Shown here: in pieces, positions 32,493-43,801 of the stretch | Layout of the letters: every line of letters starts with the position of its first letter | Position numbering within the stretch: position 1 is the first letter of the stretch | Assembly (NCBI RefSeq): GCF_030272615.1 | Contig: NC_081406.1 | Coordinates: forward strand, 477,180,900-477,244,899 | Direction: 5' to 3' | From: Cryptomeria japonica | Lineage: Eukaryota; Streptophyta; Pinopsida; Cupressales; Cupressaceae | DNA: 64,000 bases | Position numbers and translations under genes: made by a program | Notes under the pieces: model-generated | The model's database searches: none | Told to the model about the DNA's origin: nothing | Seen by the model: only the letters and a program-made list of their open reading frames with translations

Positions 32493-34171
32493 CCCCCCCT
32501 TAAGATGAACTTAGGGAGTAGCTAAAAAACTAAATGCATGAAGCAAAAAATGCAACTACATGATGAAGGCAAATTTGGGTCTCGACAACAAGGCCTGATG
32601 AGGTACCCAATCACAACCAAATCTCTATGAACCGAAGAAATAGAGAAAACCACGTGGGAAAAAACTCTACTCCAAAAAGAGATGAAAAAGTAAGAAGAAC
32701 ACCACTGAAGTAGGAAATAGCTACAAACACTGTCGAAGAGTAACTGCTGATCTGAAGAATCTCCACTGAAATAGAACATGACCAGGTAGAGAAGACTGTA
32801 ATCTGCATGAGTGCCCTCAAATGACACTACTCGAATCAGATGGCAAACAAAGGCAAACAACTGAACTCAAAGATACAAATGGTATGGGAAACTAAAGCCT
32901 GAAGAGCTGATCAATCGAACCACTGAAGCATTAGAACCAATAGGACAAACCTCCCCATAATGTTGAAAAGGAAGAGGGGTAGGTACATTGAAAAGGACGA
33001 CCAACAGGAACTGCACGACGAAGAACCAAGAACATCGAAGGCGCAGAGAAAGTACATAGTGTCGTGGAAGGAACACTCACTTGACACACAACATGAGGTG
33101 AATGTCATGGAAGGAAAACTCACTAGACAAAGGTAGATGGAAAACAAGGCAAACGTCAACCCCCTCATGGCACTTTATAAGTAGTGCATGTACAATAAGG
33201 CACAAGATGTGCAAGATCCCAAGTAAACAATGCATGATGACACTTTATCTCAATGTGTTTGCATTAAAGAAGCTACAATGATAAGAAGACTAGAAATAGA
33301 AAGGAGAACCAAAATAGAGACATCCTACTCAGAGAAGAGATCCCAAGACCTGAAACAACCAAGATATCCACAGAGTGTTGAAAAAGAAAAAAACTGAAGA
33401 AAATATTCCTGGAGCATAATATAGAAAGAAAACTCATATGGATGGAAATTACACAGGACAATCTTTCCAATGATATAAAGTTTTCAAAAAACAGAGTTCG
33501 GATGCTCATTCCGTGGCTCCCGGAGTGCAAAAAGGAACCTCTGGCTTTGACAGAAAAACACACTATCAAAAAGGAAAAATCAAGTTTATGATTTTTCAAA
33601 AGATTTTTTGGAGGAGGGTTTCAAGTTTTTTCAGAGTTTTTTATTGGATCTGGGGTAGTTGTTTTGTTTCTCATCATTTTGGGCTCAACCGGACCTCACC
33701 GTTGAGCTCAAAACGCCCCAAAACCCCCATTTCCATATAAAATTTGTCAAATTTTGACAAATTTTAGTTCTAGAATTTTTTCTTTGGTTTTGCCTTTTTT
33801 TGGCACGAATTTTGAGAAATTTGTCAAAAAAATCATTAAAAAACAAAATTTAGAGAAGTTTGGGCAAAAAAAGACCTCATTGTTGGCTTCCGAAGGGCGT
33901 TTCTAGTCATTTTGATATATAATTAGACCTATTTTGGTGACAAGTGCATCTGGGCCATGATTTTTTCATTGAAACGCTTTACGAGGCACAAACATCTGTA
34001 CGACTGTACCTGCAAATGCTTCAGAAAATTTTCGTCAAAAAAAATTAAAAAAAAAAATATTTTTTAACCCTTTTTATGCCCTAAAAGAGGGGTTTTTTTT
34101 ATTTTGGCCGTAACTTGGTCATACAGAGGTGTTTTTCGACAAATCTTATATCGTCGGAAAGCTCTTTTCGA
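32493..34171 (-). other. Interior of element G, no coding seen
   Basis: About 1.68 kb with long A and T runs and moderate complexity. Open stretches on both strands are short and Ser/Phe-rich, and none resembles gag, protease, integrase or RT. Part near 33,700-33,780 has repeated TTTGTCAAATTTTGACAAA palindromic text. Confidence 0.7.
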
Positions 34172-34183
34172 GCTCTGATACCA
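34172..34183 (-). other. Primer-binding site of element G
   Basis: Minus-strand TGGTATCAGAGC directly abutting the right LTR. Confidence 0.9.
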
Positions 34184-34540
34184 TGAAGAAGTTGAGGAAA
34201 TACAACTTCAAAGATCCCAAGAACACCTGCATGCAAATACCTGTCACAAGAGAAGAATGGAGGCACATAAAGCAAAAAAACATAAATGCTCTGAAGAAGA
34301 AGATTATCATTCAGAAAGGGAATCAATTTATGGAAAAGTACAATACAATCCTTATAAAAGGATAATAGCAACCCTAAAGGTGTGCAACCCTAAAGAAACC
34401 CTAAAGGGATAAAGTGTATTTAATAATAATTATTAAATACCTACAATATTTATTAAATGCTCAAGTTTAGCTTAAGTGTAGAGTTTAATAGACTAATAAT
34501 TAAATAAATAATTATTAGCTAATACAAGATAACTCTAACA
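34184..34540 (-). repeat. 5' LTR of element G (intact, 357 bp)
   Basis: TGAAGAAGTTGAGG to AACTCTAACA. It serves as the reference for the broken left LTR. Confidence 0.95.
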
Positions 34541-34545
34541 AGGAA

Positions 34546-35590
34546 TGTCAAATGGGAAAGCAAGTTAGAACAACCTTTAAGAGTATTTATGAGAAATCCA
34601 ATAATGTTCTTGATTTGATTCATACCGACTTGTGTGGTTTGGCAAGAACAAGAAGTCTACAAGGAGATAGATACTTTATGCTAATTATTGATGATTATTC
34701 TAGAATGTGTTGGGTTACTTTTCTCAGGGAGAAATCAGAAGCTTTTGGAAAATTCAAGTTATACAAGGCAATGGTAGAGAATGAAACCAGTAAGAAAATC
34801 AAAAGTTTGAGATCTGATCAAGGAGGAGAATTTACATCTAAGGAATTTAATACATTATGTTAAGTGAATGGAATCAAAAAATAATTATTAGCACCCTGGA
34901 CACCTCAGTAGAATGGAATTGTGGAAAGGAAGAACAAAACTATTCTGGAAGCAGCTAGAAGCATGATATTGGAAGAAAATCTACCTCATGTGTATTGGAG
35001 AGAAGCAGTGAATACAACGGTTTACACTTTCAACATAGTTCACATCAAAGGTGAAACCGGTAAGACCCCTTATGAACTATGGTTTGGTAATACTCCTACT
35101 CTTAAATACTTCATAATATTTGGAAGCAAATGCTATATTGGGAGAGATAAGTATGTTGGTAAATTTGATCCTAGAAGTGATGAAGGAATATTTCTTGGTT
35201 ATTCATCTAAAAGCAAGGCATATAGATGTTTTAATAAAAGGTTGCAGAAGATCATTGAAAGTGCTAATGTGAAGATAGATGAACACTTTAGAGGAAATTC
35301 AATGTCTGTAGATTCTAAACCGGCAGTTGAGATGATCATAAATGAACCAATACAAAGTGCACCGGTGCAAAATGTGGATCCAGTCACACTGGCATCATTA
35401 GAGAATTCCATAGTGACTGAAGAACAACAACATGTGAATAAACCTAGGTATGTAAGACTGAATCACTTAGGGAATCAGATAATTGGGAATAAGTATCAAG
35501 GTGTTATGACAAGAGGAAGACTGGCAAATGAAGAGGTATGCTTAATTTCTCAAATTGAACCAACATCCGTTATTAAAGCATGCCAAGAAT
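34546..35590 (+). pseudogene. Copia E integrase catalytic and C-terminal part
   Basis: Continues the zinc site (CQMGKQVRTTF) and gives HTDLCGLARTRSLQGD and IIDDYSRMCWV with the first Asp, SLRSDQGGEFTSKEF with the second, and after stops at 34,861 and near 34,880-34,912 the Glu in NGIVERKNKTI. The C-terminal region GKTPYELWFGNTPTL, GIFLGYSSKSKAYR and a hydrophilic linker to 35,590 follow. The stop near 34,910 replaces a Gln of PQQNG, and the one at 35,590 comes after IKACQE. Confidence 0.92.
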
Positions 35591-36746
35591 AACATTGGAT
35601 AAAAGCAATGGAAGATGAATTAGAACAAATTGAAAAGAACAATACATGGACATTAGTTCCCCGACCTAAAGACAAAAATGTAATTGGAACTAAATGGGTA
35701 TTCAGAAATAAACTTAATGAAGATGGTAAGGTAATCAGGAGCAAAGCAAGATTAGTGTGTAAAGGATATTCATAGGAGGGAATTGATTATAATGAAACCT
35801 TTGCACCGGTAGCTAGAATTGAGGCAATTAGATTATTTCTTGCATTTGCAGCTCATAAGAACTATAAAGTATATCAGATGGATGTAAAATGTGCATTTCT
35901 GAATGGTGATCTTGAAGAGGAAGTTTACATTGAATAGCCTGATGGATTTTTATTGACAAATGCTAAAGATATGGTTTGCAGATTAAGGGAAGCTTTGTAT
36001 GGATTGAAACAAGCTCCTAGAGCTTGGTATGCTAGATTGGAAAAATATCTTTTGAAGCTTGGTTACACTAAAGGTAATGCTGATATCAACTTATATTTCA
36101 AAGTGACTAATGATGACATCTTGGTTATTAAAGTTTTTGTTGATGATATCATTTTTGGAGGAGAAGATGGATTGTGTAAGGACTTTGCTAACAAGATGCA
36201 GGAAGAATTTGAAATGTCTATGATTGGGGAGATAAAATTCTTTTTAGGATTGCAAATTTCACAAACTGATAGAGGTATATTCATATGTCAAACAAAATAC
36301 TTGAAGGAACTATTGAAGAAATTTGGTATGGAAAACTCTAAACCAGTAAGTACTTCTATGACTACAATTGATAAATTGACATTGAAGGATGATTCAACTC
36401 CTGTTAATATGACAAGATACAAATCTATGATTGGAGGTTTACTATATTTAACACAAACAAGACCTGATATAATGAATGCAATATGTATTGTTTCAAGATT
36501 TCAGAGTAATCCTAAAGAAAATCATGAATCAACAGTAAAAATGATTTTTCGGTATCTACAAGGCACAACAAATCTTGGTTTATCGTATCCTAAAGATGAA
36601 AATTTTGATTTATGTGCATACACCAATGCAAATTGGGAAGGAGATGTAGATGACAAGAAGAGTACCACTGGCAGAGCATTCTTTCTTGGTAGCAGATTGG
36701 TTTCATGGATAAGCAAGAAGCAGAGTTGTACATCATTATCAATAGC
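35591..36746 (+). pseudogene. Copia E reverse transcriptase and first part of RNase H
   Basis: [45 protein letters not shown] (stop in place of Gln), [30 protein letters not shown] (stop in place of Gln at 35,936), ALYGLKQAPRAWYARLE, then the active-site strand FVDDIIFGGED with both Asp. RNase H starts with CAYTNANWEGD (DADWAG-like, Asp replaced by Asn at one site) and KSTTGRAFFLGSRLVSWISKKQS. It is cut at about 36,746 by foreign DNA. Confidence 0.93.
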
Positions 36747-37343
36747 GCCGCGACATGGCAACTAAAGGAAGGGTGCTCAGAAAGAAGACCTCTTGATCCA
36801 TTGGCGCCAAAAATTTAAATATTCAAAAGAATCAATGGCAGAGATGTGTGTATCCCATCAGATTTTGTTCGAAGTGAAAAGCTGGTGAAAGGTATTCAAG
36901 GCGATGTGCAAAGAACATAATGGTGTGCGGTTCTGTGTTTTCTTAGATAAGAACTTGTCAATGCTCTGGCACAAGATGATCCACCGGCATTATGAAGCTG
37001 ACGATAGTTGTTTCCAAATTTTGGGTAATAGGAAATTACCCTTTCAGCCATTTTCCAAATGAATGCCTAGTGAATTAATGAAGCATGCATCCCATAAAGA
37101 ATGTTAGATTTCTCCCTCAAACTGCAATGGCACAAAAATACAACTTTTGCAATAAATGACTGTTAGGGTAAGATTTTTTTTCGAATTATTTTGAAGCTTG
37201 TTGCATCCTGATTTCTATAAAAGGATACCAAGGCTACCTAGAAAAGGGACACAAATTTTTGTAGCTAAACTCTGGCAAAATTAATATAGGCCTTTGTCTT
37301 AGCAATTTCTGAGCCAAATATGAAGTACTTGTAACCTTCTGAC
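36747..37343 (+). other. Foreign ~600-bp insert in the RNase H of copia E, possible captured gene fragment
   Basis: RNase H text stops at SLSIA and resumes with a CTQVLWIKKML block about 600 bp later. The insert has no LTR or terminal repeat that I can see. A 75-codon plus-strand frame from ATG 36,835 to TGA 37,060-37,062 reads protein-like text (MAEMCVSHQILFEVKSW, then VFKAMCKEHNGVRFCVFLD) with one internal TGA at 36,886. A TATA-like TCTATAAAAGG sits at about 37,214. I do not recognise the product. Confidence 0.5.
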
Positions 37344-37687
37344 AGAGGAATGAAATATACAATGTAGCAACTAATTGTACTCAGGTATTATGGATTAAGA
37401 AAATGTTAAAGGACATAAAGGTAAAATGCAAAGAACCTATAATCATCTATTGTGATAATTCAACAGCAATTGATATATCAAAGAATGCGGTATTTCACTC
37501 TAAGACTAAGCATGTTTCTATCAAATATAATTTTCTGAAATAGAATGTTGAAGCAAAAGAAGTAAGATTGGTTTATGTGAATACTAAAGAGAAGATTGCA
37601 GATATCTTTACTAAGTCTTTGCCTAAGGAAACCTTTGAATATCTCAGAGAGCAGCTTGGGGTAATACTCTCACCAGTAGAGACTTAA
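37344..37687 (+). pseudogene. Copia E RNase H, C-terminal part
   Basis: TNCTQVLWIKKMLKDI, PIIIYCDNSTAIDISKN with the conserved CDN, HSKTKHVSIKYNFL, a stop near 37,542, then VNTKEKIADIFTKSLPKETF, the standard copia ending, and a natural-looking TAA at 37,685-37,687. Confidence 0.9.
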
Positions 37688-38053
37688 ATAATTGAAGTTT
37701 GACATCAAACTGACAGAAACTAACAGAGAATTTTTTTTCCAGCTTTGATGGAGGAGAGCTACTTCTCAGGGGGAGTAGTTGGTTGTATGTTCTTGTATTT
37801 TTTTATTGCTTTGGCATTTGATGTCAAAGGAGGAGAGAGATATGGAAAAACATTATGGGGTGAGAGATCTATGGAAAAACATTCTTTGGAGAGATATTAT
37901 TCATTGAGGGAGAGATATATACTCTTTGTATTTTGATTTTGATTTCTGGTATTGATCTATTCTGGAGATTGTTGGTTTTTGGTTTTTGCCATTTTGCTTT
38001 GACACTTAGATGTTTTTCCATCTAGTGTTGCCATCAATGCCAAATGGGGAGAT
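37688..38053 (+). other. 3' untranslated region and polypurine tract of copia E
   Basis: Non-coding. The last bases before the LTR, AAATGGGGAGAT, are the plus-strand primer tract. The short open stretch at 37,745-37,936 has no features. Confidence 0.75.
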
Positions 38054-38614
38054 TATTGGTATTATGGATGTGTTGCATTAGTTTTGTCATTGATGTCAAC
38101 ACTTATCCTTCTGGAGATCTACATTGCTGATTTAGCATTATGGTTATATTGGTTTACTGTTGAACCGACACATTGTATTCACTGGCAAGGTCAGTGACTT
38201 ATGCACAGTCACCGGTGTATGCTCATTGGCAGGTTATATGGTTCACCGACATAGATGATGACTTGTTATCATTTGGAGATCACTTGATTATGTCAAAGAC
38301 ATGGTTTGGATACTTGGTTTTGGTGTTTTGGTTATTGGTCTAATCGGGTTGACATATTTGTTGTTACCAACAGATTGGTCTAGGTTATGGACCGGTATGT
38401 GTTATCTATTCCAAATCAGCACAACGCATTATGGAGATGATTTATTGATTGGATATTGTTGTAAATGTATTGAGCCAACATGATGCATCGCATCAAGACT
38501 TATTTGTAATTGATTTAATTGTAATATTCTTAGTGAGTCGACCTACACATTTGGTCTTAGGTTGTGTATATATGTAAGATCCCATTTTTGAGATGATAGA
38601 AAGGATATGGTTAT
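38054..38614 (+). repeat. 3' LTR of copia E, left part
   Basis: Aligns with 28,459-29,019 of the left LTR. The terminal TG has become TA. It breaks at GGTTAT, the left target duplication of element F. Confidence 0.93.
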
Positions 38615-39801
38615 TGATGAATACTAAGAGGGGGAGGTGAATTAGTGTACAAATAAATATTGAACTCAAACACTTAAACAGTTTAGCAATAAACTGGTAT
38701 AATAGTTTTACTAACAAACCGGTTAAGACAAATGCAAACCAAACAGCAAATAAGGCATTCACCCACAGGAGCACAATCACCATAACACAAGAGATTTTGA
38801 CGTGGAAACCCAAATGGGAAAAACCACAATGAGATAAAACTCACAAGTAACTATCTGCAGAATAGTAACTAGACTGGTTAAGGTCAGACCGGTTAAGGTC
38901 ATACAATGTTCTTTCACCAGAATAGATCCTGTTAGGAATCTCAATCTCTGTTAGGAGATAAGTCCGATTAAAGACTACCTTGTGAGAGGATTTCAAATCC
39001 GTAGTTGTGAACCACCTTGTTAGAGGATTTACAAAGGCTTTGTTAGGCCTACCCGGTTAAGGGTTTCAGACTTGTCGAAGATGTGAGTAATCAACAAGTG
39101 AGTGATCTAAATAATAGCACAGTATGCTTGGTTAGATCCTTGATAGCTCATTGTTAATGCATTTTAGCATTACTTCAGTCTTCAAAATCTCCACACTCTA
39201 TTTCTTCACACAAAACTGATCTTCTTCTATGGTCACACATACAAAAACCTCATCAACCACCTAGAACCCTAACAACAACTAAAACCCTAGACATGATGTC
39301 CTTGTAAAGGAATCTGATTTCATGTCGGTCCAATAGGATTACATTGCAAGTTCCTAGGTTCAGTGCATCTGGACACATTTGGTAACATAACACAAAATCA
39401 CCGCCAAAGTGTTGGTGGATGATAACTCATCACAAAAATACCGGTTGGTAGCTCATCACAGAGTAATACCGGTTCATACATTTAACCGATTACCAGTTCA
39501 CACATTTTACCAATTACTGGTTTGTCAAAATGAAGACTAGGAAAAATGATAACAACCGATTTGTTCCTTCGTACCGCTTTGGGATCCTCGAACTGCTTGA
39601 GTCTTCATACGTCATGGGTCTTCATACCGCTTGAGATCAGTAAACACTTTTAGCAAAACACCAATAGTCTAAAGACTATAATACATAATACCGGTTGGAA
39701 CAAATACCAGTTGAGCATAACTCATACATATAAAAAGTGATCTCAAAGCAAGTGTGTGTCCATCAATGACAATCACAACATCATCATCAAAAATTCCAAC
39801 A
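38615..39801 (-). repeat. 3' LTR of element F
   Basis: Pairs with 45,133-46,300 over its full length with scattered, mostly C/T and G/A, differences. It contains the shared block TGGAAACCCAAATGGGAAAA at about 38,802. Confidence 0.94.
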
Positions 39802-40123
39802 ATCCCCCCTTTGGCATTGATGGCAACACTTAAGAAAATTTTTGACATCTAAATGTTTTACAACAAAATATGCCATAATCAAAATTACTCCCCCTAAGCA
39901 TATACACTATCCCTTTTGCAGAAAATACAATGTATACTGCTCCCTTAAAGAGATAACATGAAAGTATATATAGCATTCATCAAAATTTTAAATACAAAAT
40001 ACTACTCCCCCTTTGTCAACAATGACAAAGTATTGCAGAATAACCCCTGTTTCTCATTATCATTAATATAATAAATGTTTATGACAATAATGAGTGAAAC
40101 TTATCAAAAACCAATTTAAAATC
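39802..40123 (-). other. 3' untranslated region and polypurine tract of element F
   Basis: Minus-strand GCCAAAGGGGGGAT next to the LTR is the purine tract. The rest is non-coding. Confidence 0.75.
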
Positions 40124-43100
40124 CTACATAAAGGTCTTCATGGATAAAGACCATGATTCAAGTAATGAGGTAGCCACCTCACTTTCTGTTTGCATCTGGG
40201 ATACCTGTTCCTCCATGGCATCTATTGTGCTCATCTCTTGAGTGACCGTTAAGGCATCCAGATTAAGATAGCACTTCTGAAGTATTTGTAGTCTGGGTAG
40301 TAGGACCAGTTGAAGTTCTTGCAAATCTCTGGTCTGGTTGCTGATCTCCAACTCTATTCTGGCGGACTGGAGCTAAAACCAGTGAACAGTTTGCCCATAT
40401 GTAGTAAAGGAATCATAGGGTGTCTTGAAGGTGCTTATAAATGCCTGCAAATCAGATTGCAGTTTTTCTTTCTGTGCAAGCACATCATCACAGAATAGAT
40501 GGGGTTGGCTTATCTTACTGAGTAGTAATTTCCCCTCATCCATAGCATCTCTTATGTCTTTCTACTCTTTCTGAAGTTCACACTGTAGCTAGTTCAATTT
40601 CTTCACTAAGGCAGTGTTTAGTGCCTTTTGATGCTTCTTCTGTGCATTAGCTTCAGCAACTCTTCCAGGCTTTGTACCTGGTCCTCCACAACTATGCATA
40701 GAATTTTTAGCTAGGCCAAAGAGGAATCGGTACTGGGGAGGTTGGTATCAGGAATAAAACTGGTAAGTGTATCCACTGCAGTTTGAATAACGTCTTGCTC
40801 CTTTTTCCTCCTTAAAGCTTCCAGTCGCTCTTGAGCAAGCTTAATGCTTTGGAGCAGCTCCAATTCATTTTCATAGTGGAGGTCAATGGGATTGGTAATG
40901 TTAGCTAGTTTGGCTTGACTACCAATTGTTTTTGGTGTCTCCACATGTGTGCTCTTTGTCGCTTCCTTCTTCGCTTCGGCTTTTTGCTTTTCCTGTTCTG
41001 CCTTCTTTTGTTCCTCTGCTTCTTTCTTTTTCTTCTTTTCATCCTTCTTCCTTTCTTCTTCCTTCTACTTCTCTTCTTCTTTCTTCTTCTCCGCTTCCTA
41101 TTTCCTCTTCTCCTCTTCCTATTTCCTCTTCTCCTCTTCCTTTTTCTTCTTCTCCTCTTTCTGTTTCCTCTTCTCCTCTTCCTTTTTCTTCTTCTCTCTT
41201 CCTGTTTCTTTTTCTCCTCTTCCTTTTTCTTCTTCTCCTCTTCTTGTTTATTTTTCTCCTCTTCTGCTTGTTTCCTCTTCTCTTTCACTTGACTCTTTTT
41301 CTCTTTCTTTGCTTGCACTTTATCAGCCTTTTCTTTGTCCTGTTTTTCCTTGTCCAATCTCTCTTTATCAACCTTTTCCTTTGCTGCATCCAGAGTGACA
41401 TTTTCACCATCCAAAATATCAATGTCAATTGTGTCCATCTATTCAGTGACCGGTTCTCCTTCACTGACATATACCTCATCCGGTTTTCTGGTTTCTCGTT
41501 CTTGCTCAACCTTCTTGTTGGCTTCAGACACTTGGTGCAACCTCAGAGCGGCTTTGGCATGTGAGTGTGTATCTTTTACCAGTTCAGGAACTTTCCCTTC
41601 TAGTAACAGGAGTCTTCTTCTTCTCATGAAGAAGAGACCTTTGTATTTATCCATAACTTCATAGAGTTCCGAATTTGACACATCAAGAAAATATTGTGCA
41701 AAAATTTCTTCTCTTATTTCTTGTTCCTTTTCTATGACAATGCACCATTTGTTATCTAAATAATTGTATAAAGAATTCGGTGTCACAGATCTAATTTCTG
41801 ATGGCGATTGGTCATTAATACATAAATATTGAATAACTTCCTGTTCAACTTCCTCCTTTTCATTGTCATTAAAATCATCAAAATGATCTATTAAATCACT
41901 TAGCACTTTTCTCCTAATATTCTTGATAGTTCTTTGACAATGTGCCAATGGTTTGTAAGAGGAAATGTCTATATTTACCGGTGTTGATGATGTCGGTTCA
42001 TTGCTGGTTGTCTTTGTCTTCTTCCTCGTTTGCCTAGTCTTTTTAGGCTGTACCTTAGGTTCTGTATCCTTAGAATCTGCTGAGGTGTTCTTAGTTTTCC
42101 ATTTTCTTTCAAAGACCTTGGCAGGTGCAACTTCTGCTTTCTTTTTGGCTGGTGACCACTTGGTCACTTTAGGACTTGCTGAAGTAACCAGTGTCGATAT
42201 CGATGGCACTGCCTTTCCCTTCTTCACTAAAGGTTCTTCAACCGGTGTTACCCTCTCCAAGTAGGTGTCGGTTCTCTTCTCCTTTGGATCAAGAGGCGGG
42301 GCAAGTAGGGTAGAGGTATACCCATCAAGCATGTCATACATCACCTCATATCCCATAGGCTCCACTTCTTCCTTTCTTGGCTCAACCGCCTCCATTATGC
42401 ACTCATCTACTCTGATGATAAAGCAGATGTCCTCTTCATACTTCTTGACAATATCGCCAGATATTCTCATCCTCTGGCTCATCTTGTGTCTGAATTCATC
42501 AAATTATTTGTTCAGGACTTCAGAATAACCGGTTCCTACCACTTGAAGACTTTCTCTGATTTGCTTGGTAACCGGTTGGTCAGTAGACCATTGTATATCA
42601 CCAACTCCTGGAAAATAGCCTTGAAAATAGAAAAACAAACCTACCAACAGTTGTCCAAATTTAAATCTTAAGGCATTGTCCTGTTTGATAGACTTCAAGT
42701 TTACTAGAAGTTGCCTCTGCATATAGGTGCATAGATCAAATGATGCATCTTCCATGATCATTCTTTAGGCTGCATTCACCGCAGCTACAGAGACAGAGTT
42801 TATTTTGCTAGCATAGAATATCTAGTATCTGATCACCATGTAGGCATATTTGACCAAATCATCCTTGATGGTGTTAATGGTCATTCCCCATTGGGCGCTC
42901 ATAGAACTGGTGAGCTTGGTCATTTCTGTCTTAATGACTTTCCTTAGGGCTGGTACTTCTCCAACGTTACAGAAAATGGTGATGACATAAATCGCTTTTG
43001 GTGTGATGTCATGTATCCACTCAAGATACATTTTGTCACCGTGCACTCTACTTAGGATGATGAGGATGTGATCTTCTGTGAATTCTTCAAGAAAATAGAC

Positions 43101-43358
43101 CGCATTGTGAAGTTTCTTTCTTTCTAGGATGTTGTATTCCGGTTTGATCTTCTTGTCATTCTCGCATAATAAACCTAACTGAGAATGAATCACTAGGGAT
43201 CTTAGGTCTTCTATTTTGCAATCAATATAATCTGAAATACCTGCCTCAACTATAACACCAACGGGTATCTGGGATAGGGCATTGTATTTCATCTTCCTTT
43301 GTATGAAATCCACTGATTCACTAGGTGCACTTGAACTAGAGTGCGATGCAGAAGCCAT
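40124..43358 (-). pseudogene. Large unassigned ORF of element F (ORF-B), ~1,080 codons with coiled-coil C-terminal half
   Basis: From ATG at 43,358 (MASASHSSSSAPSE) one frame runs to about 41,196, broken only by single stops at 42,822, about 42,764, 42,504 and 41,439 and two in the charged repeat. Each stop can be read as a former Gln codon (CAG to TAG or CAA to TAA). A one-base loss near 41,196 and another shift near 40,650-40,710 carry it into the next frames, ending with TAG at 40,124. Apparent architecture: a folded N-terminal part (residues ~1-330), a Ser/Thr/Pro/Lys-rich linker (~360-480), a second folded part (~480-620), a Lys/Glu repeat coiled coil (~640-800, 41,420-40,960), and a helical, Leu/Gln-rich tail. 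I recognise no enzymatic motif and no known family. It occupies the place of pol. A structural, RNA-binding or helper protein is possible, but function is unknown. Confidence 0.8.
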
Positions 43359-43801
43359 GATAAACAAAGAAGCTCAAAAAATACCTTCGCGAATCAAGAT
43401 TTAGGGCTTTGACACTGTAGCTTGCAACACACCACTTCGGTCACTTGGAACACCGCTTAGTGTTCTTCACTTAACTGATTGATACTATCTTTGGATTCTA
43501 CTTCAAAAATTTTGAAATCTCTCAGAATAGTAAAAAAAATTGCCTTTGGTCGCTCTACACTTGAGAATTTCTTCGCTCGCAAATTGATAAGTGAAAATGA
43601 CTTGAAAATCCCTTTTAAACAAATTCTTCACCTACCATAATAAATGCTCCACCATTAGGTTATAAACCCTAATTTTGCCTTTTACTGTTTCCGATTTTCT
43701 ATCGATTGACAGGTAACAAATACCAGTTAAGGTCTTTTACCAGTGTAAACCCGGGGTTCGAAACATTTCACTGATTTGTTCCCCCTAAGCTTTTCTGAAG
43801 C
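43359..43801 (-). other. Spacer between the two ORFs of element F
   Basis: No coding trace. It could hold a leader or internal promoter for ORF-B, but nothing specific is seen. Confidence 0.5.

Larger units (their letters stand above)
31239..34540 (-). mobile_element. Non-autonomous LTR retrotransposon G (LARD/TRIM-like) with a plastid insert in one LTR
   Basis: Short LTRs (34,184-34,540, 357 bp; 31,239-32,492, same sequence plus a ~905-bp insert), PBS TGGTATCAGAGC on the minus strand at 34,172-34,183, purine tract CTTAAGGGGGGG (minus) next to 32,493, and target duplication AGGAA at 31,234-31,238 and 34,541-34,545. The 1.69-kb interior has no gag or pol. It must have been mobilised by another element's proteins. 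Removing it with one AGGAA restores the integrase frame of E across the zinc-site Cys pair. Confidence 0.95.

Noticed and set aside
32522-33740. Several 60-112 codon open stretches in the interior of element G
   Set aside because: Low-complexity Ser/Phe text on both strands, no start context, no family features, inside a clearly non-coding LTR element interior.
40915-41664. Plus-strand open stretches of up to 212 codons rich in Ser, Phe and Leu
   Set aside because: Antisense of the Lys/Glu repeat of ORF-B. Purine-rich coding strands leave all opposite frames open.
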